Shown in pieces: positions 1 through 9,336 of a DNA stretch of 64,000 nucleotides. The position numbers and the translations under genes are program-made. Source of the stretch: an uncultured Oscillospiraceae bacterium (GTDB lineage: Bacteria > Bacillota > Clostridia > Oscillospirales > Acutalibacteraceae); contig CASDTR010000035.1 of assembly GCA_949283785.1 (NCBI GenBank), positions 1 through 64,000 of the forward strand, read 5' to 3'. Within the stretch, counting starts at the first letter, position 1. The number at the start of each line of letters is the position of its first letter. The notes beneath the pieces were generated by a model that did no database searches, was not told where the DNA came from, and saw nothing but the letters and a program-made list of their open reading frames with translations.

Positions 1-1
1 A

Positions 2-1225
2 AGAATATGGGATGCCGAAACGGGTAAGCAGATCGGTAAAGCGCTTAAAGGGCACACAGACATTGTTAACTCAGTTGCAATTTCTCAAGACGGTAAAAAA
101 ATTATAAGCGGAAGTGATGATGAAACTATAAGAATGTGGAATACCAAAACGGGTAAGCAGATAGGTAAAGCGTTTGAAGGGCACACAAGCATTGTTACTT
201 CAGTTGCAATTACTCAAGACGGTAAAAAAATCGTAAGCGGAGGTTTGGATAAAACTATAAGAATATGGGATACCGAAACGGGTAAGCAGATAGGTAAAGC
301 GTTTGAAGGGCACACAAGCATTGTTACTTCAGTTGCAATTACTCAAGACGGTAAAAAAATCGTAAGCGGAGGTTTTGATGAAACTATAAGAATATGGGAT
401 GCCGAAACGGGTAAGCAGATCGGTAAAGCGCTTAAAGGGCACACAGACATTGTTAACTCAGTTGCAATTTCTCAAGACGGTAAAAAAATCGTAAGCGGAG
501 GTTTTGATGAAACTGTAAGAATATGGGATACCGAAGCGGGTAAGCAGATAGGTAAAGCGTTTGAAGGGCACACAGACATTGTTAACTCAGTTGCAATTTC
601 TCAAGACGGTAAAAAAATCGTAAGCGGAGGTTTGGATAAAACTATAAGAATATGGGATACCGAAAGGGGTAAGCAGATTGGAGCTGCGCTTAAAGGGCAC
701 ACAGGCACTGTTCGCTCAGTTGCAATTTCTCGAGACGGTAAAAAAATCGTAAGCGGAAGTGATGACAAAACTATAATAATATGGGATACCGAAACAGGTA
801 AGCAAATTGGTAAACCACTTGAAGGGCACACAGGGGGTGTTACTTCGGTTGCAATTTCTCAAGACGGTAAAAAGATTGCAAGCGGAAGCTTTGACAATAC
901 TATAAGAATATGGGATGCTGAAACATGTGAACAGATAGGAGAGCCGCTTGAAGGGCATACTGAAAGAGTTTATTCTGTTGTTTTCTTTGACAATGATAAA
1001 AAGGTTGTAAGCGGGAATGAAGATGGTACCATAAGGATCTGGGATTTGAAAGAAAAAAATTGTACTGTGATGTACGCATTAATTGACGCAGAAATTGAAG
1101 GCTGCAATTTTAAAAATGCCAGATTCCATGGAAAGGATGAAAAGAAGTTTTATCACATTCTTTATTCCGGCGGCGGAATTGTTCCCGAAGAATATATTCC
1201 TAAAACTCCGGATGTGGAAGAGTAA
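2..1225 (+). CDS. WD40-repeat protein, C-terminal part (5' end outside window)
   Basis: The frame is open from the first bases of the window, so the start lies upstream; the ATG at 134 is only an internal Met. It encodes about eight WD40 blades of exactly 43 residues (129 bp), each with the signature GHT..V.SVA.S.DGKKI.SG..D.TIRIWD. The units are nearly identical at DNA level, especially those at about 146-400. After the last blade there is a short tail (IEGCNFKNARF) resembling a pentapeptide-repeat turn. In bacteria, such highly similar WD40 arrays usually form the C-terminal sensor of large NACHT, AAA or protease conflict proteins; the effector part is not visible here, so that role is inference. 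Confidence 0.9.
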   Translation, partial: RIWDAETGKQIGKALKGHTDIVNSVAISQDGKKIISGSDDETIRMWNTKTGKQIGKAFEGHTSIVTSVAITQDGKKIVSGGLDKTIRIWDTETGKQIGKAFEGHTSIVTSVAITQDGKKIVSGGFDETIRIWDAETGKQIGKALKGHTDIVNSVAISQDGKKIVSGGFDETVRIWDTEAGKQIGKAFEGHTDIVNSVAISQDGKKIVSGGLDKTIRIWDTERGKQIGAALKGHTGTVRSVAISRDGKKIVSGSDDKTIIIWDTETGKQIGKPLEGHTGGVTSVAISQDGKKIASGSFDNTIRIWDAETCEQIGEPLEGHTERVYSVVFFDNDKKVVSGNEDGTIRIWDLKEKNCTVMYALIDAEIEGCNFKNARFHGKDEKKFYHILYSGGGIVPEEYIPKTPDVEE

Positions 1226-1331
1226 AACCAAATTGTTTTCTATCCCATAAAGCACTATGGTAAAATATTAATAAAGGGTCAGATATGCTGTATAAACTGC
1301 TAAATATAATATCCGGCAAATAATAGCATAG

Positions 1332-2063
1332 ATGGTGGTGAACTTTGTGGCTGTTTACATTACAGGAGATACTCATGGTCAGCTTGACAGCTTTGACAGG
1401 GAATATATACTGAAAAATATAAAACCAGGGGATAAGCTTATAATATGCGGTGACTTCGGGTTTATATGGCATGACGCTTCTTTGTCAGCAGGTAAAAAAG
1501 CCGATGATATTATGCTGAATTTTCTGGCAGAAAAGCCATATGAAATATTGTTTTGTGAGGGCAATCACGAAAACTTTAACGAACTTTTTAAATATCCTGT
1601 CATAGAAATCTACGGTGGAAAAGTCCATAAGATAAGAGAAAATATTTATCATCTTATGAGAGGTGAAGTATTTAATATTGAAGAAAATACTTTTTTCGTA
1701 ATGGGCGGCGCTTACAGTATTGATAAAGGTGTGCGACAGGAAGGTGTTTCGTGGTGGAAAAAGGAACTTCCCGATGATGCTGAATATAAAAATGCAATAA
1801 GTCATATAAAAGAAAATCATTATAAAATAGATTATATTATTTCGCACACCTGCCCGAGTGAGATAATAAAAGTAATGATGAATCATTATCCCGATGTCCA
1901 TGATGCTGAGTTAACGGGATTCCTTGATTATATTCTTTATGAAGTTGATTTCAGGCATTGGTATTTCGGCCATTGGCACATCGATAAAGATGAAACCTAC
2001 AATATAGCCGGAAAAGAAAAAATGTTTTCTTCTTTATATTCCAATGTGAAAAAAGTAAATTAA
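1332..2063 (+). CDS. Calcineurin-like metallophosphoesterase
   Basis: This is a complete metallophosphoesterase of about 240 residues. Visible metal-binding motifs are GDTHG near residue 11, GDFG near 40, GNHE near 78, and a late HTCP and GHWH. The family hydrolyses phosphomonoesters or diesters using two metal ions; the substrate is unknown. The ATG at 1332 has no clear ribosome site. A GTG at 1347 preceded by GGTGGTGA gives MAVYITGDTHG and may be the true start. A DUF1292 gene follows 13 bp downstream, probably in the same operon. It is the only intact one of four related phosphoesterase genes or remnants in the island. Confidence 0.88.
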   Translation: MVVNFVAVYITGDTHGQLDSFDREYILKNIKPGDKLIICGDFGFIWHDASLSAGKKADDIMLNFLAEKPYEILFCEGNHENFNELFKYPVIEIYGGKVHKIRENIYHLMRGEVFNIEENTFFVMGGAYSIDKGVRQEGVSWWKKELPDDAEYKNAISHIKENHYKIDYIISHTCPSEIIKVMMNHYPDVHDAELTGFLDYILYEVDFRHWYFGHWHIDKDETYNIAGKEKMFSSLYSNVKKVN

Positions 2064-2076
2064 AAGGAGTTTTTAA

Positions 2077-2538
2077 ATGAAAGAGCTGTTAAAGAAATTT
2101 TATGATGATGCAGTTAAAAACAACGGCTGGTGTCTTAGGGACGCCGTAGCTCTCGAAGAAGAGGCCGGTATTGACCCGAAAGAAATTTCGGAAGTTTTAC
2201 TTAAACTGGAGGCTATGAACATACAGCGCTTAGAGGCCGATGACGACAAAGAGCAATTGTCATTTAGCGTTTTGTCAGAAGACGGAAAAGTGACTGAATA
2301 TGAACTGATTCTTACATACCATAACGAGGACAATGGAAAGGATTACATGGTATATACAGATAACTCACTCGATGAGAACGGTAATATAAAGACGTTTGCG
2401 TCAATTTATATCCCGAACACAACTCCTGTCGAGCTGATTCCTATTGAAACAGATGAAGAGTGGGATTTAATCAGTGATCTTTTGGAATCCTATTGCGAAG
2501 ACCAGTACGATGACGAAGACTATGACGATGAAAGATAA
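2077..2538 (+). CDS. DUF1292-domain protein
   Basis: A 153-residue acidic soluble protein preceded by a good AAAGGAG ribosome site. Residues about 60-145 match the pattern of DUF1292 (YrzB/UPF0473-like): the EYELILTYHNEDNGKDYMVY strand segment, the DENGNIKTFASIYIPN segment, and the closing IETDEEWDLISDLLESY helix. The N-terminal 60 residues look helical and may be a separate small domain. The C-terminus is an Asp/Glu tail (DDEDYDDER). Function is unknown. It lies just downstream of the phosphoesterase and is probably co-transcribed with it. Confidence 0.75.
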   Translation: MKELLKKFYDDAVKNNGWCLRDAVALEEEAGIDPKEISEVLLKLEAMNIQRLEADDDKEQLSFSVLSEDGKVTEYELILTYHNEDNGKDYMVYTDNSLDENGNIKTFASIYIPNTTPVELIPIETDEEWDLISDLLESYCEDQYDDEDYDDER

Positions 2539-2632
2539 TCATTCATTGTTAGTTTTATAAGGGACACCGATGTGACGTTCCCTGTGGCATAAGCCAATAA
2601 AAAACCGATTTATTTTAACGTAATAAGAGAAT

Positions 2633-2675
2633 AAAATATAATGAGTATGCTGGAACAGCGTACTCATTATATTTT
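2633..2675 (+). terminator. Strong hairpin, likely intrinsic terminator
   Basis: An 18-bp inverted repeat (2633-2650 pairing with 2658-2675) has a 7-base loop and one G-T wobble; the outer part is A/T only, so the 3' arm ends in ATTTT. It sits between the DUF1292 gene and the membrane-protein pair. Confidence 0.7.
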
Positions 2676-2706
2676 GAAAAACTATTGACTAACTGGAGGT
2701 GAAAAA

Positions 2707-3276
2707 ATGAAGCGTGTGAAAAGTATTCTTAATTATCTGCTGCCTTCGATGACTGCGGTTATTTCTTTTTTCCTTTGTATGAATGATCATATCCTGAAAT
2801 ATTATGATTTTGCATCCTACGAGGACGACTTTTATACGTTGGGTGTGTTTTCCTGGATTGTATTGTTAATAAGGATATGCAATTTTACGTTTTTGAAAAG
2901 CAATCTGATAACATCTCTTTGTTCTTATTGGATGTTTATAAGTTCCATTCATCACTGGCTGACAGAGGACGAATGGACTGCTGAGGTTGTATTGATTTCT
3001 TTGGTAAACATAATTGCTATGCTTTATTTTACAATTACTTATACACTTATACAGTACAGAGAAATCGACAAATTGTGTAAGCTCTTTTACATTGTCACAA
3101 CTGCATTTCTGTTTATAAGTGCATCGTTATACATATCTATAGGTTATATAGCAGCATCTGTTACTTGTGTAATATGTATTTTGCTTATAACTTCTGAAAT
3201 AATGAGAACCGAAGAAAGTTTCAGGGAGGTGGATTATCATGAATTTAAAAAGTTATTCTATGAAGAGGATGACTAA
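2707..3276 (+). CDS. Polytopic membrane protein of unknown function
   Basis: A 189-residue protein with about five or six hydrophobic segments (roughly residues 8-26, 44-63, 66-82, 94-115, 125-143 and 145-165) and a short charged C-terminal tail. The start is supported by CTGGAGGTG nine bases upstream. It overlaps the next membrane-protein gene by 38 bp, so the two are translationally coupled and probably work together. No family is recognised. TTT/TTA-rich codon use fits the AT-rich island. Confidence 0.7.
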   Translation: MKRVKSILNYLLPSMTAVISFFLCMNDHILKYYDFASYEDDFYTLGVFSWIVLLIRICNFTFLKSNLITSLCSYWMFISSIHHWLTEDEWTAEVVLISLVNIIAMLYFTITYTLIQYREIDKLCKLFYIVTTAFLFISASLYISIGYIAASVTCVICILLITSEIMRTEESFREVDYHEFKKLFYEEDD

Positions 3277-4042
3277 GCTTTTGTCATTGCTTTTGCTGGT
3301 TCCGATTGTTCTTGATGTTATGGGTAGTATGCAAATACCGTTTTTTAAGCTTACGCGGCCTTCTGCTTTCAGTTTTATAACGAGCTTTCATTATTTGCCT
3401 GCGGGGCTTTTCGTTATAGTTGCTAATCTTGGTACTAAAGTGCAGTCCTTGATATTTAGGAATTATTCTAGATCTGAAGTTTTTATAAAGTTTATTTTGA
3501 TATCGCAAGCTTTTATATCCGTAACGTTTACTTTTTTTGATGCTAGGTTTTCTTACTTTTTCTTCACATGGGAAGATATGCTTAGTCATTTATTACTTAC
3601 ACTCTTTTACATTTTTCTGTATTTCAATAACAAGGAAAATTCAATGGGTAAAGCCTTAAATGTAACAGTGATTCTGTTTACATGTCTGCAGTTAGTTATT
3701 CATATTCGTTATTTTATGATTTATAAAACTTTCAGCATTATCTCCCTTATACCGTTTTTTGTTGTTTTGGTTTATACGATTTATATTAAAATGTTCGGCA
3801 ATCTGATGCTGGCATTACATTTTGAGGTTTATCCCAACAAGCTTATACGCAATTATCTTCCTGAGAATTTAAAGAATGAAGACGCATGCGCTTTAGGAGT
3901 AATTGGTGATTCTGATTGCAGGTATGTTTTATTGCTCTGTGGAGAAGGCGAGAATTCCACGAGAATTTTATACGATGTAAAAAATCCTGAGCTTTCGAGA
4001 GAGATGGAATTTCCGAGTCGAGAGAATGACCAGGATACATAA
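3239..4042 (+). CDS. Polytopic membrane protein with soluble C-terminal domain
   Basis: A 267-residue protein. The start inside the end of the preceding gene is supported by GGGAGGTG at about 3226. Six likely membrane segments fall within residues 10-190, followed by a soluble cytoplasmic-type tail of about 75 residues ending in charged sequence. No known family is recognised. The overlap with the upstream membrane protein suggests a two-component membrane complex. A terminator hairpin follows at 4081. Confidence 0.7.
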   Translation: MNLKSYSMKRMTKLLSLLLLVPIVLDVMGSMQIPFFKLTRPSAFSFITSFHYLPAGLFVIVANLGTKVQSLIFRNYSRSEVFIKFILISQAFISVTFTFFDARFSYFFFTWEDMLSHLLLTLFYIFLYFNNKENSMGKALNVTVILFTCLQLVIHIRYFMIYKTFSIISLIPFFVVLVYTIYIKMFGNLMLALHFEVYPNKLIRNYLPENLKNEDACALGVIGDSDCRYVLLLCGEGENSTRILYDVKNPELSREMEFPSRENDQDT

Positions 4043-4080
4043 AATATTAAGATAAAACCCGCTTTACTAATTTACATAAA

Positions 4081-4126
4081 GTAAGAGCAATTACACGAAT
4101 TGTGTGTGGTTGCTCTTACTTTTTAT
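4081..4126. terminator. Bidirectional terminator between convergent genes
   Basis: GTAAGAGCAA (4081-4090) pairs perfectly with TTGCTCTTAC (4110-4119), extended by AAA/TTT on the outside and followed by a T-rich tract. It separates the plus-strand membrane genes from the minus-strand gene at 4313. Confidence 0.75.
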
Positions 4127-4312
4127 ATTTTTTTCACTTTCAAAGTGTTTTGAAAAAACGCGCAGCTCATCTCCACAGAGATGATTCATAAGGGTTTGGG
4201 GCTACCCCAACAAAGCAAGCCGAAAATTAGCGAAACGTCCATTGGGGCACTGCTTGCAAATTAGCGAGGTGCAGTTTTTCAGTAAAAGAAACAGTACCTT
4301 TGTGTATTCTTT
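4127..4312. other. Non-coding segment with short direct and inverted repeats
   Basis: No gene is seen. AAATTAGCGA occurs twice in direct orientation (4224-4233 and 4258-4267), and GCAAGC (4215) faces GCTTGC (4252). The segment could be a small non-autonomous repeat or the decayed end of an element; only one copy is visible in the window. Confidence 0.35.
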
Positions 4313-5095
4313 TTAAAATAAAAGCGGCTTTTGTTGACTCTTGTTTAATGTTTCTTTTGCCAATTTCCAATATTTTTGTTCTATTTTTGATCCGTTCTCC
4401 ATTTTTGCTATTTGTTTTGCCTCTTCCTCATCGGATGTTTCCAGCAATGCACATACTGAAGTCTTCCATTGTTTTTGATAACCTTTAGGCAGTGTAAAAT
4501 TATAATTCTTCTTCATAAGATCTTCAGCAGATAAAGCCCCTAAGAAATCTTTGTTTTCAATATTGACTCTGGGAATAAAAATAATTTTCCCGTCTTTGTG
4601 AACAGCACGAGGCTGCAATACAACAGTATCGTTGTATTGGCATTCCAAAACGCTCTTACATTCGTTATATTTACTGCAGTTTTTACAAACCTCCATACCG
4701 ATTCGACTTTGAGTTTGCAACTCGTCATTTACAAGAGCATTTTTAATAAGAAAGGATAAGTAATAATCTCCGCTGTCTGTCAGGCAAATATCTATGCCCC
4801 AGTCATTAAAATGGATAAAAAGCTTTCCTTGATTTTTCTGCTGTCGGCTGCGGGCATATAATACAGCTTTGGTTTCTTTTTCTCTTGCTGCGTATACGGA
4901 GCTGTCTTCAAATTTTCCTTTGTGATGATAATATGCTTCAACGAGCAGGGGTTCAATTCTTAAATTCCCTACATGGATTTCATACTCGTTTATCAGCTTT
5001 GCTCCAATTTCCTGCAAAACTTCGATTTGCTTTTCCGTGTTATCCTCTTTTTCAAGTGCGTCAACAAGTTTTTTTAAATCATGTAATTTGTCCAT
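4313..5095 (-). CDS. Hypothetical protein with a cysteine cluster
   Basis: A 260-residue protein, preceded by AGGAGGATATT on the minus strand. It has an N-terminal helical segment, then a central region reading IEPLLVEAYYHHKG and FIHFNDWGIDICL, and a possible metal-binding Cys cluster (CKNC, then C and C, residues about 137-152). The central part faintly recalls the 3-methyladenine-glycosylase (AAG) core, in which a similar EAYxG segment occurs; I treat this as weak. It is transcribed divergently from the helicase cluster, so it could belong to that defence locus. Confidence 0.65.
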   Translation of the reverse strand: MDKLHDLKKLVDALEKEDNTEKQIEVLQEIGAKLINEYEIHVGNLRIEPLLVEAYYHHKGKFEDSSVYAAREKETKAVLYARSRQQKNQGKLFIHFNDWGIDICLTDSGDYYLSFLIKNALVNDELQTQSRIGMEVCKNCSKYNECKSVLECQYNDTVVLQPRAVHKDGKIIFIPRVNIENKDFLGALSAEDLMKKNYNFTLPKGYQKQWKTSVCALLETSDEEEAKQIAKMENGSKIEQKYWKLAKETLNKSQQKPLLF

Positions 5096-5321
5096 AATAA
5101 TATCCTCCTATTCCTTAATCGGAAATATAATTTCTAATGGTGTATCAATACACATCGGCAGGTCTGCGGCGAAACGGTCATAACACAATATTATTCGGAT
5201 GTATCATGTCAAATAATTGATTTTTATGCAATATTAGAATAGAATAATATAATGTGTAGGTGTACTTAAATTTCTATGTTCCATAAAGATAACAGAATGA
5301 TTTTTAGGTAGGTAATAGGGT

Positions 5322-7958
5322 ATGGAATTAATAAATAATACAAGTAAAACCTTAAAAGATGATTTGTCAGTTGAAATAAAGAAAGGCAGCAAGCTGTCTA
5401 TTGCAGCAGCTTGTTTCTCAATCTATGCTTTTCAGGAACTTAAAAAAGAATTAAGCAGTATTGATGAATTGCGTTTTATATTTACATCTCCTACCTTTAC
5501 AACAGAAAAGGCCAAGAAAGAGAAGCAAGAATTTTATATTCCACGTATTACCCGTGAGCGCAATCTTTATGGTACAGAATTTGAAATCAAATTAAGAAAT
5601 GAATTAACCCAAAAAGCAATTGCACGAGAGTGCGCAGAATGGATCAATAAAAAAGTTACTTTCAAATCTAATATTAGCGATAAATCCATTCAAGGTCAAA
5701 TAGTTGTTGATAATATTGGTTATACTCCTATAAACAACTTCACAACTGTAGAACTTGGATGTGAAAAAGGCAATGTTATAAGTACAACTATAGTTAAGGA
5801 TGAATCCTTGGCTAAATCTCTTTTTGATGATTTTAACGAAATCCGGAATGACAGAAGAATACTTCAGGAAGTCACTGATGAGGTTATTGACAGTATTACA
5901 GCAGCGTATCAGGAAAACTCTCCCGACTTTATTTATTTTGTAACATTATATAATATCTTTACAGAATTTTTAGAAGATATTTCTGAAGATGTTCTTCCCA
6001 ATGAGGCTACTGGATTTAAAGAAAGCAAAATATGGAACATGCTGTATAACTTTCAGAAAGATGCAGTTCTCGCCATAATCAATAAGCTTGAAAAATACAA
6101 TGGATGTATCCTTGCGGACAGTGTAGGATTAGGTAAAACTTTCACGGCACTTGCAGTGGTAAAATATTATGAAAACCGTAATAAATCAGTACTGGTTTTG
6201 TGTCCGAAGAAGCTTACAAACAACTGGAATACATATAAAGATAACTATATAAATAATCCTATTGCATCAGATCGTCTGCGATACGATGTCCTTTATCATA
6301 CCGATCTTAATCGAACGAGCGGAACTTCCAACGGTCTTGATCTGAGCAGGCTCAATTGGGGTGCGTATGATCTCGTTGTAATAGATGAATCGCACAATTT
6401 CCGTAACGGAGGAAAGCTTGTTGAAAATCCCGATGAAAACGATAAAGAAAATCGCTATGTAAAACTTTTGAAAAAGGTTATCAGAGCGGGTGTTAAGACA
6501 AAAGTGCTTATGCTTTCGGCTACACCGGTTAACAATCGTTTTAATGATCTTAAAAATCAGCTTGCCCTTGCCTATGAAGGAAATACGGATTACATAGATG
6601 AAAAATTGAATACAACACGTTCTATTGATGAAATTTTCAAAAATGCTCAGAGAGCGTTTAACGTTTGGAGTAAATGGGAGCCCCAAGATAGAACTACGGA
6701 AAATTTGCTGCGTATGCTCGATTTTGATTTTTTTGAGATTTTGGATAGTGTTACCATTGCACGCTCCAGAATGCATATACAGAAATATTACGATACAACC
6801 GATATAGGTACATTTCCGACGAGACTTAAGCCTTTATCGCTCAGGCCAAAGCTTACTGATTTAAAAGAAGCAATAAATTACAATCAGATTTTTGAGCAGT
6901 TATTACTTTTAAACCTTGCAATATATATGCCGTCTCATTTCATACTGGATAGCAAAATAGAAAAGTACGCTCAGCTCCATGGAGATAATAAGGTCAATGT
7001 TGGCTTTACTCAGGCTAACCGTGAAGAGGGAATCAGAAGGCTGACAGGCATTAATTTGATGAAGCGAATGGAAAGTTCGGTATATTCATTTAATCTTACT
7101 TTGAAAAGAATTAAGGAGTTAATTGATAACACAATTCAGACCATAGATAATTATGATCGTTCTTCAGTAGTAAACCTTGAGCTTACAGATATGACGAACA
7201 TTGAAGAATACGACAGTGAAGATCAGAATGATGAAGAACTTTTCACTTTCGGCAAAAAGGTTAAAATCGAACTTGGAGATATGGATTATAAATCGTGGAG
7301 GCGGAATCTTGTAAAAGATGCAGAAATATTGGAGCTGCTAACCTTAATGGTTGCCGATATCACGCCGGAACACGATTCTAAGCTGCAGGAGCTTTTCAGA
7401 GTCATACGGGATAAACTTGAACATCCTATTAATCCTGGAAATAAGAAGATCATTATTTTTACTGCTTTTGCAGATACTGCAGAATATTTATATGACAATG
7501 TAAGTCAATATGTAAAAGAGACTTTTGGATTGAACACGGCGATGGTATCTGGTTCGGTAGAAGGTAAAACGACAGTTCCGAAGCTTCGCAGTGATCTCAA
7601 TACGGTTTTGACATGCTTTTCTCCCATATCAAAGGACAAGCATTTGCTTATGCCGTCTGATAATACGGAAATAGATTTTCTTATTGCTACCGACTGTATT
7701 TCAGAAGGACAAAACCTACAGGATTGTGATTATTTAATCAATTATGATATACATTGGAATCCTGTACGCATCATTCAGCGCTTTGGACGAATTGATCGTA
7801 TTGGCAGTAAAAATGCATATATTCAGCTTGTAAACTTTTGGCCTGATGTAACGCTCGATGAATATATCGACTTAAAAGCGAAGGTTGAAACCCGTATGAA
7901 GATTGTTGATATGACGGCAACTGGTGATGATAATCTTTTGAGCGATGGGAAAAAGTAG
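5322..7958 (+). CDS. PLD/SNF2-type helicase, main part (frameshifted at 3' end)
   Basis: An 878-residue superfamily 2 ATPase. The N-terminal 200 residues resemble the phospholipase-D-like domain found on this helicase group. Helicase motifs follow: Walker A DSVGLGKT near 265-273, DESHNF near 353, SATP near 390, and the C-terminal helicase lobe with ATDCISEGQNLQ near 787 and QRFGRIDRIG near 818. The frame stops at 7958 after a run of five A's. Adding one A restores VDLEYRKQQLKRLQEEV and joins the downstream frame that ends at 8947. Such helicases occur with DUF4391 and a type III-like Mod, exactly as here, where they act as restriction-like DNA translocases. Confidence 0.88.
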   Translation: MELINNTSKTLKDDLSVEIKKGSKLSIAAACFSIYAFQELKKELSSIDELRFIFTSPTFTTEKAKKEKQEFYIPRITRERNLYGTEFEIKLRNELTQKAIARECAEWINKKVTFKSNISDKSIQGQIVVDNIGYTPINNFTTVELGCEKGNVISTTIVKDESLAKSLFDDFNEIRNDRRILQEVTDEVIDSITAAYQENSPDFIYFVTLYNIFTEFLEDISEDVLPNEATGFKESKIWNMLYNFQKDAVLAIINKLEKYNGCILADSVGLGKTFTALAVVKYYENRNKSVLVLCPKKLTNNWNTYKDNYINNPIASDRLRYDVLYHTDLNRTSGTSNGLDLSRLNWGAYDLVVIDESHNFRNGGKLVENPDENDKENRYVKLLKKVIRAGVKTKVLMLSATPVNNRFNDLKNQLALAYEGNTDYIDEKLNTTRSIDEIFKNAQRAFNVWSKWEPQDRTTENLLRMLDFDFFEILDSVTIARSRMHIQKYYDTTDIGTFPTRLKPLSLRPKLTDLKEAINYNQIFEQLLLLNLAIYMPSHFILDSKIEKYAQLHGDNKVNVGFTQANREEGIRRLTGINLMKRMESSVYSFNLTLKRIKELIDNTIQTIDNYDRSSVVNLELTDMTNIEEYDSEDQNDEELFTFGKKVKIELGDMDYKSWRRNLVKDAEILELLTLMVADITPEHDSKLQELFRVIRDKLEHPINPGNKKIIIFTAFADTAEYLYDNVSQYVKETFGLNTAMVSGSVEGKTTVPKLRSDLNTVLTCFSPISKDKHLLMPSDNTEIDFLIATDCISEGQNLQDCDYLINYDIHWNPVRIIQRFGRIDRIGSKNAYIQLVNFWPDVTLDEYIDLKAKVETRMKIVDMTATGDDNLLSDGKK

Positions 7959-8947
7959 ACCTTGAGTATAGAAAGCAGCAGTTAAAGCGTCTGCAGGAAG
8001 AGGTTGTCGATATTGAAGATATGATTACGGGCATTTCGATTATGGATCTTGGTCTGAACGAATTCAGAATGGATTTGCTTGAGTATATAAAGACTCATAA
8101 CGATCTTGATAAAACGCCATTTGGCTTACATGCAGTTGTACCTTCATGTGAAGGGATGCCTGCAGGTGTCATTTATGTGCTTAAGAATCGTTCAAACAGC
8201 GTTAATATAGACAATCAGAATCGCCTGCATCCGTTTTATATGGTATACGTTAGTATCGATGGAAAGATTGTATGTGATCATTTATCGCCTAAAGAAATGC
8301 TGGATAAAATGCGATTTTTATGCAGAGGAAAAAACGAGCCATATATTTCTTTATGCAAAGCATTTAATAAGGAAACACAAGACGGAAGAAACATGGACGA
8401 GTGTTCGAAGCTTTTGGAGAATGCCATATCTTCTATAATAGAGGTAAAGGAAGAAAGTGACATTGATTCCTTTTTAGGTGGAGGACAGGTAAGCTTTTTG
8501 TCAAATGAAATTAAAGGTTTGGATGATTTTGAGCTTATATGTTTTTTGGTAATAAGAGAGGCATCAAAAGATGATTTACCGAAAGAAGCATATAAACTTG
8601 TAATAGCAGGCACCAGAACTTTTAATGATTATGAATTTCTTTCACATGTTGTTGATGAGCATATTAAAGAGAGAGTAAAAAATACATCTGTGACAATAAT
8701 CAGCGGAGCAGCCAACGGAGCAGATAAACTGGGTGAACGTTATGCGCAAGAAAGAGGATATTCTCTTGAAATTTTTCCGGCGGACTGGGAACATTTAGGT
8801 AATGCAGCCGGACCGGTTCGTAATGCACAGATGGCAAAGGAAGCGGATGAAGTGATTGTTTTTTGGGACGGAGAATCACCTGGAACAAAAAATATGATAG
8901 AAGCAGCCAAAGCAGAGAAAATTCCCTGTACTGTTATTAGGATTTAA
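7959..8947 (+). CDS. Helicase C-terminal region fused to DUF2493/SLOG domain (second part of frameshifted gene)
   Basis: The ATG at 8021 is internal. The frame really continues the upstream helicase after a one-base loss in the A-run near 7950. The first ~180 residues are the helicase tail, ending in the typical DFELICFLVIRE. Directly attached is a SLOG-superfamily domain of the DUF2493 type: VIAGTRTFNDY, ISGAANGADKLGERYA, FPADWEHLGNAAGPVRN, VIVFWDGESPGTKNM. SLOG domains bind or process nucleotide-derived ligands and are often sensors in conflict systems. The fusion suggests ligand control of the helicase (inference). No start codon with a good ribosome site supports independent translation. 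Confidence 0.8.
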
Positions 8948-8967
8948 TAGTTAAAGGAGAAGTCAGA

Positions 8968-9336
8968 ATGCTTGGATTACCAAAGAATACGGAGTTGAAT
9001 AAGCAACTTCCAAAGAAAGCGATTTATGCAAAGTTTCAAATGAATACCTCAGCAAAAGACAAAATCGACAGCGATATAGCAAGAATGTCAATTGTCAATG
9101 AGGTTTCGCCGTCGAGGATAAACATTGCAGCAGGAGAAGCCGTAAAAGGATTCTATGTTCTTTGTGTATATCTTAAGAAGAAAGAATTTGACGAAAAGAA
9201 TATAATAACGATTTCAAAGATTATACCGCAGAAATTGATTATGATATTGGTATATGAAAACGAGTCGAGGCTTGCCAGTATATCATACCCGACTGATGAT
9301 GACGCCATGGGAGAAAACGGAAAATATATCCATTGA
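8968..9336 (+). pseudogene. DUF4391 protein, N-terminal part (frameshifted)
   Basis: It starts with ATG after AAAGGAGAAG and encodes MLGLPKNTELNKQLPKKAI, the canonical N-terminus of DUF4391, followed by DIARMSIVNEVSPSRI and the IIPQKLIMILVYE segment. After residue about 103 the frame leaves the family. An extra A near 9277 is the simplest explanation: removing it gives RLAVYHTRLMMTPWE and continues into the frame that ends at 9565. DUF4391 genes lie between helicase and Mod in type III-like restriction loci; their molecular job is unknown. Confidence 0.85.

Noticed and set aside
601-958. Minus-strand open frames inside the WD40 gene
   Set aside because: They are repeats of the antisense reading of the WD40 units, without ribosome sites.
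2-1060. Regular 129-bp repeats as a CRISPR array or satellite
   Set aside because: The repeats are one continuous coding frame with WD40 motifs; there are no unique spacers.
7940-7965. Programmed ribosomal frameshift claimed as certain
   Set aside because: The A-run is compatible, but no downstream stimulatory structure is evident and similar homopolymer breaks occur in unrelated genes nearby.
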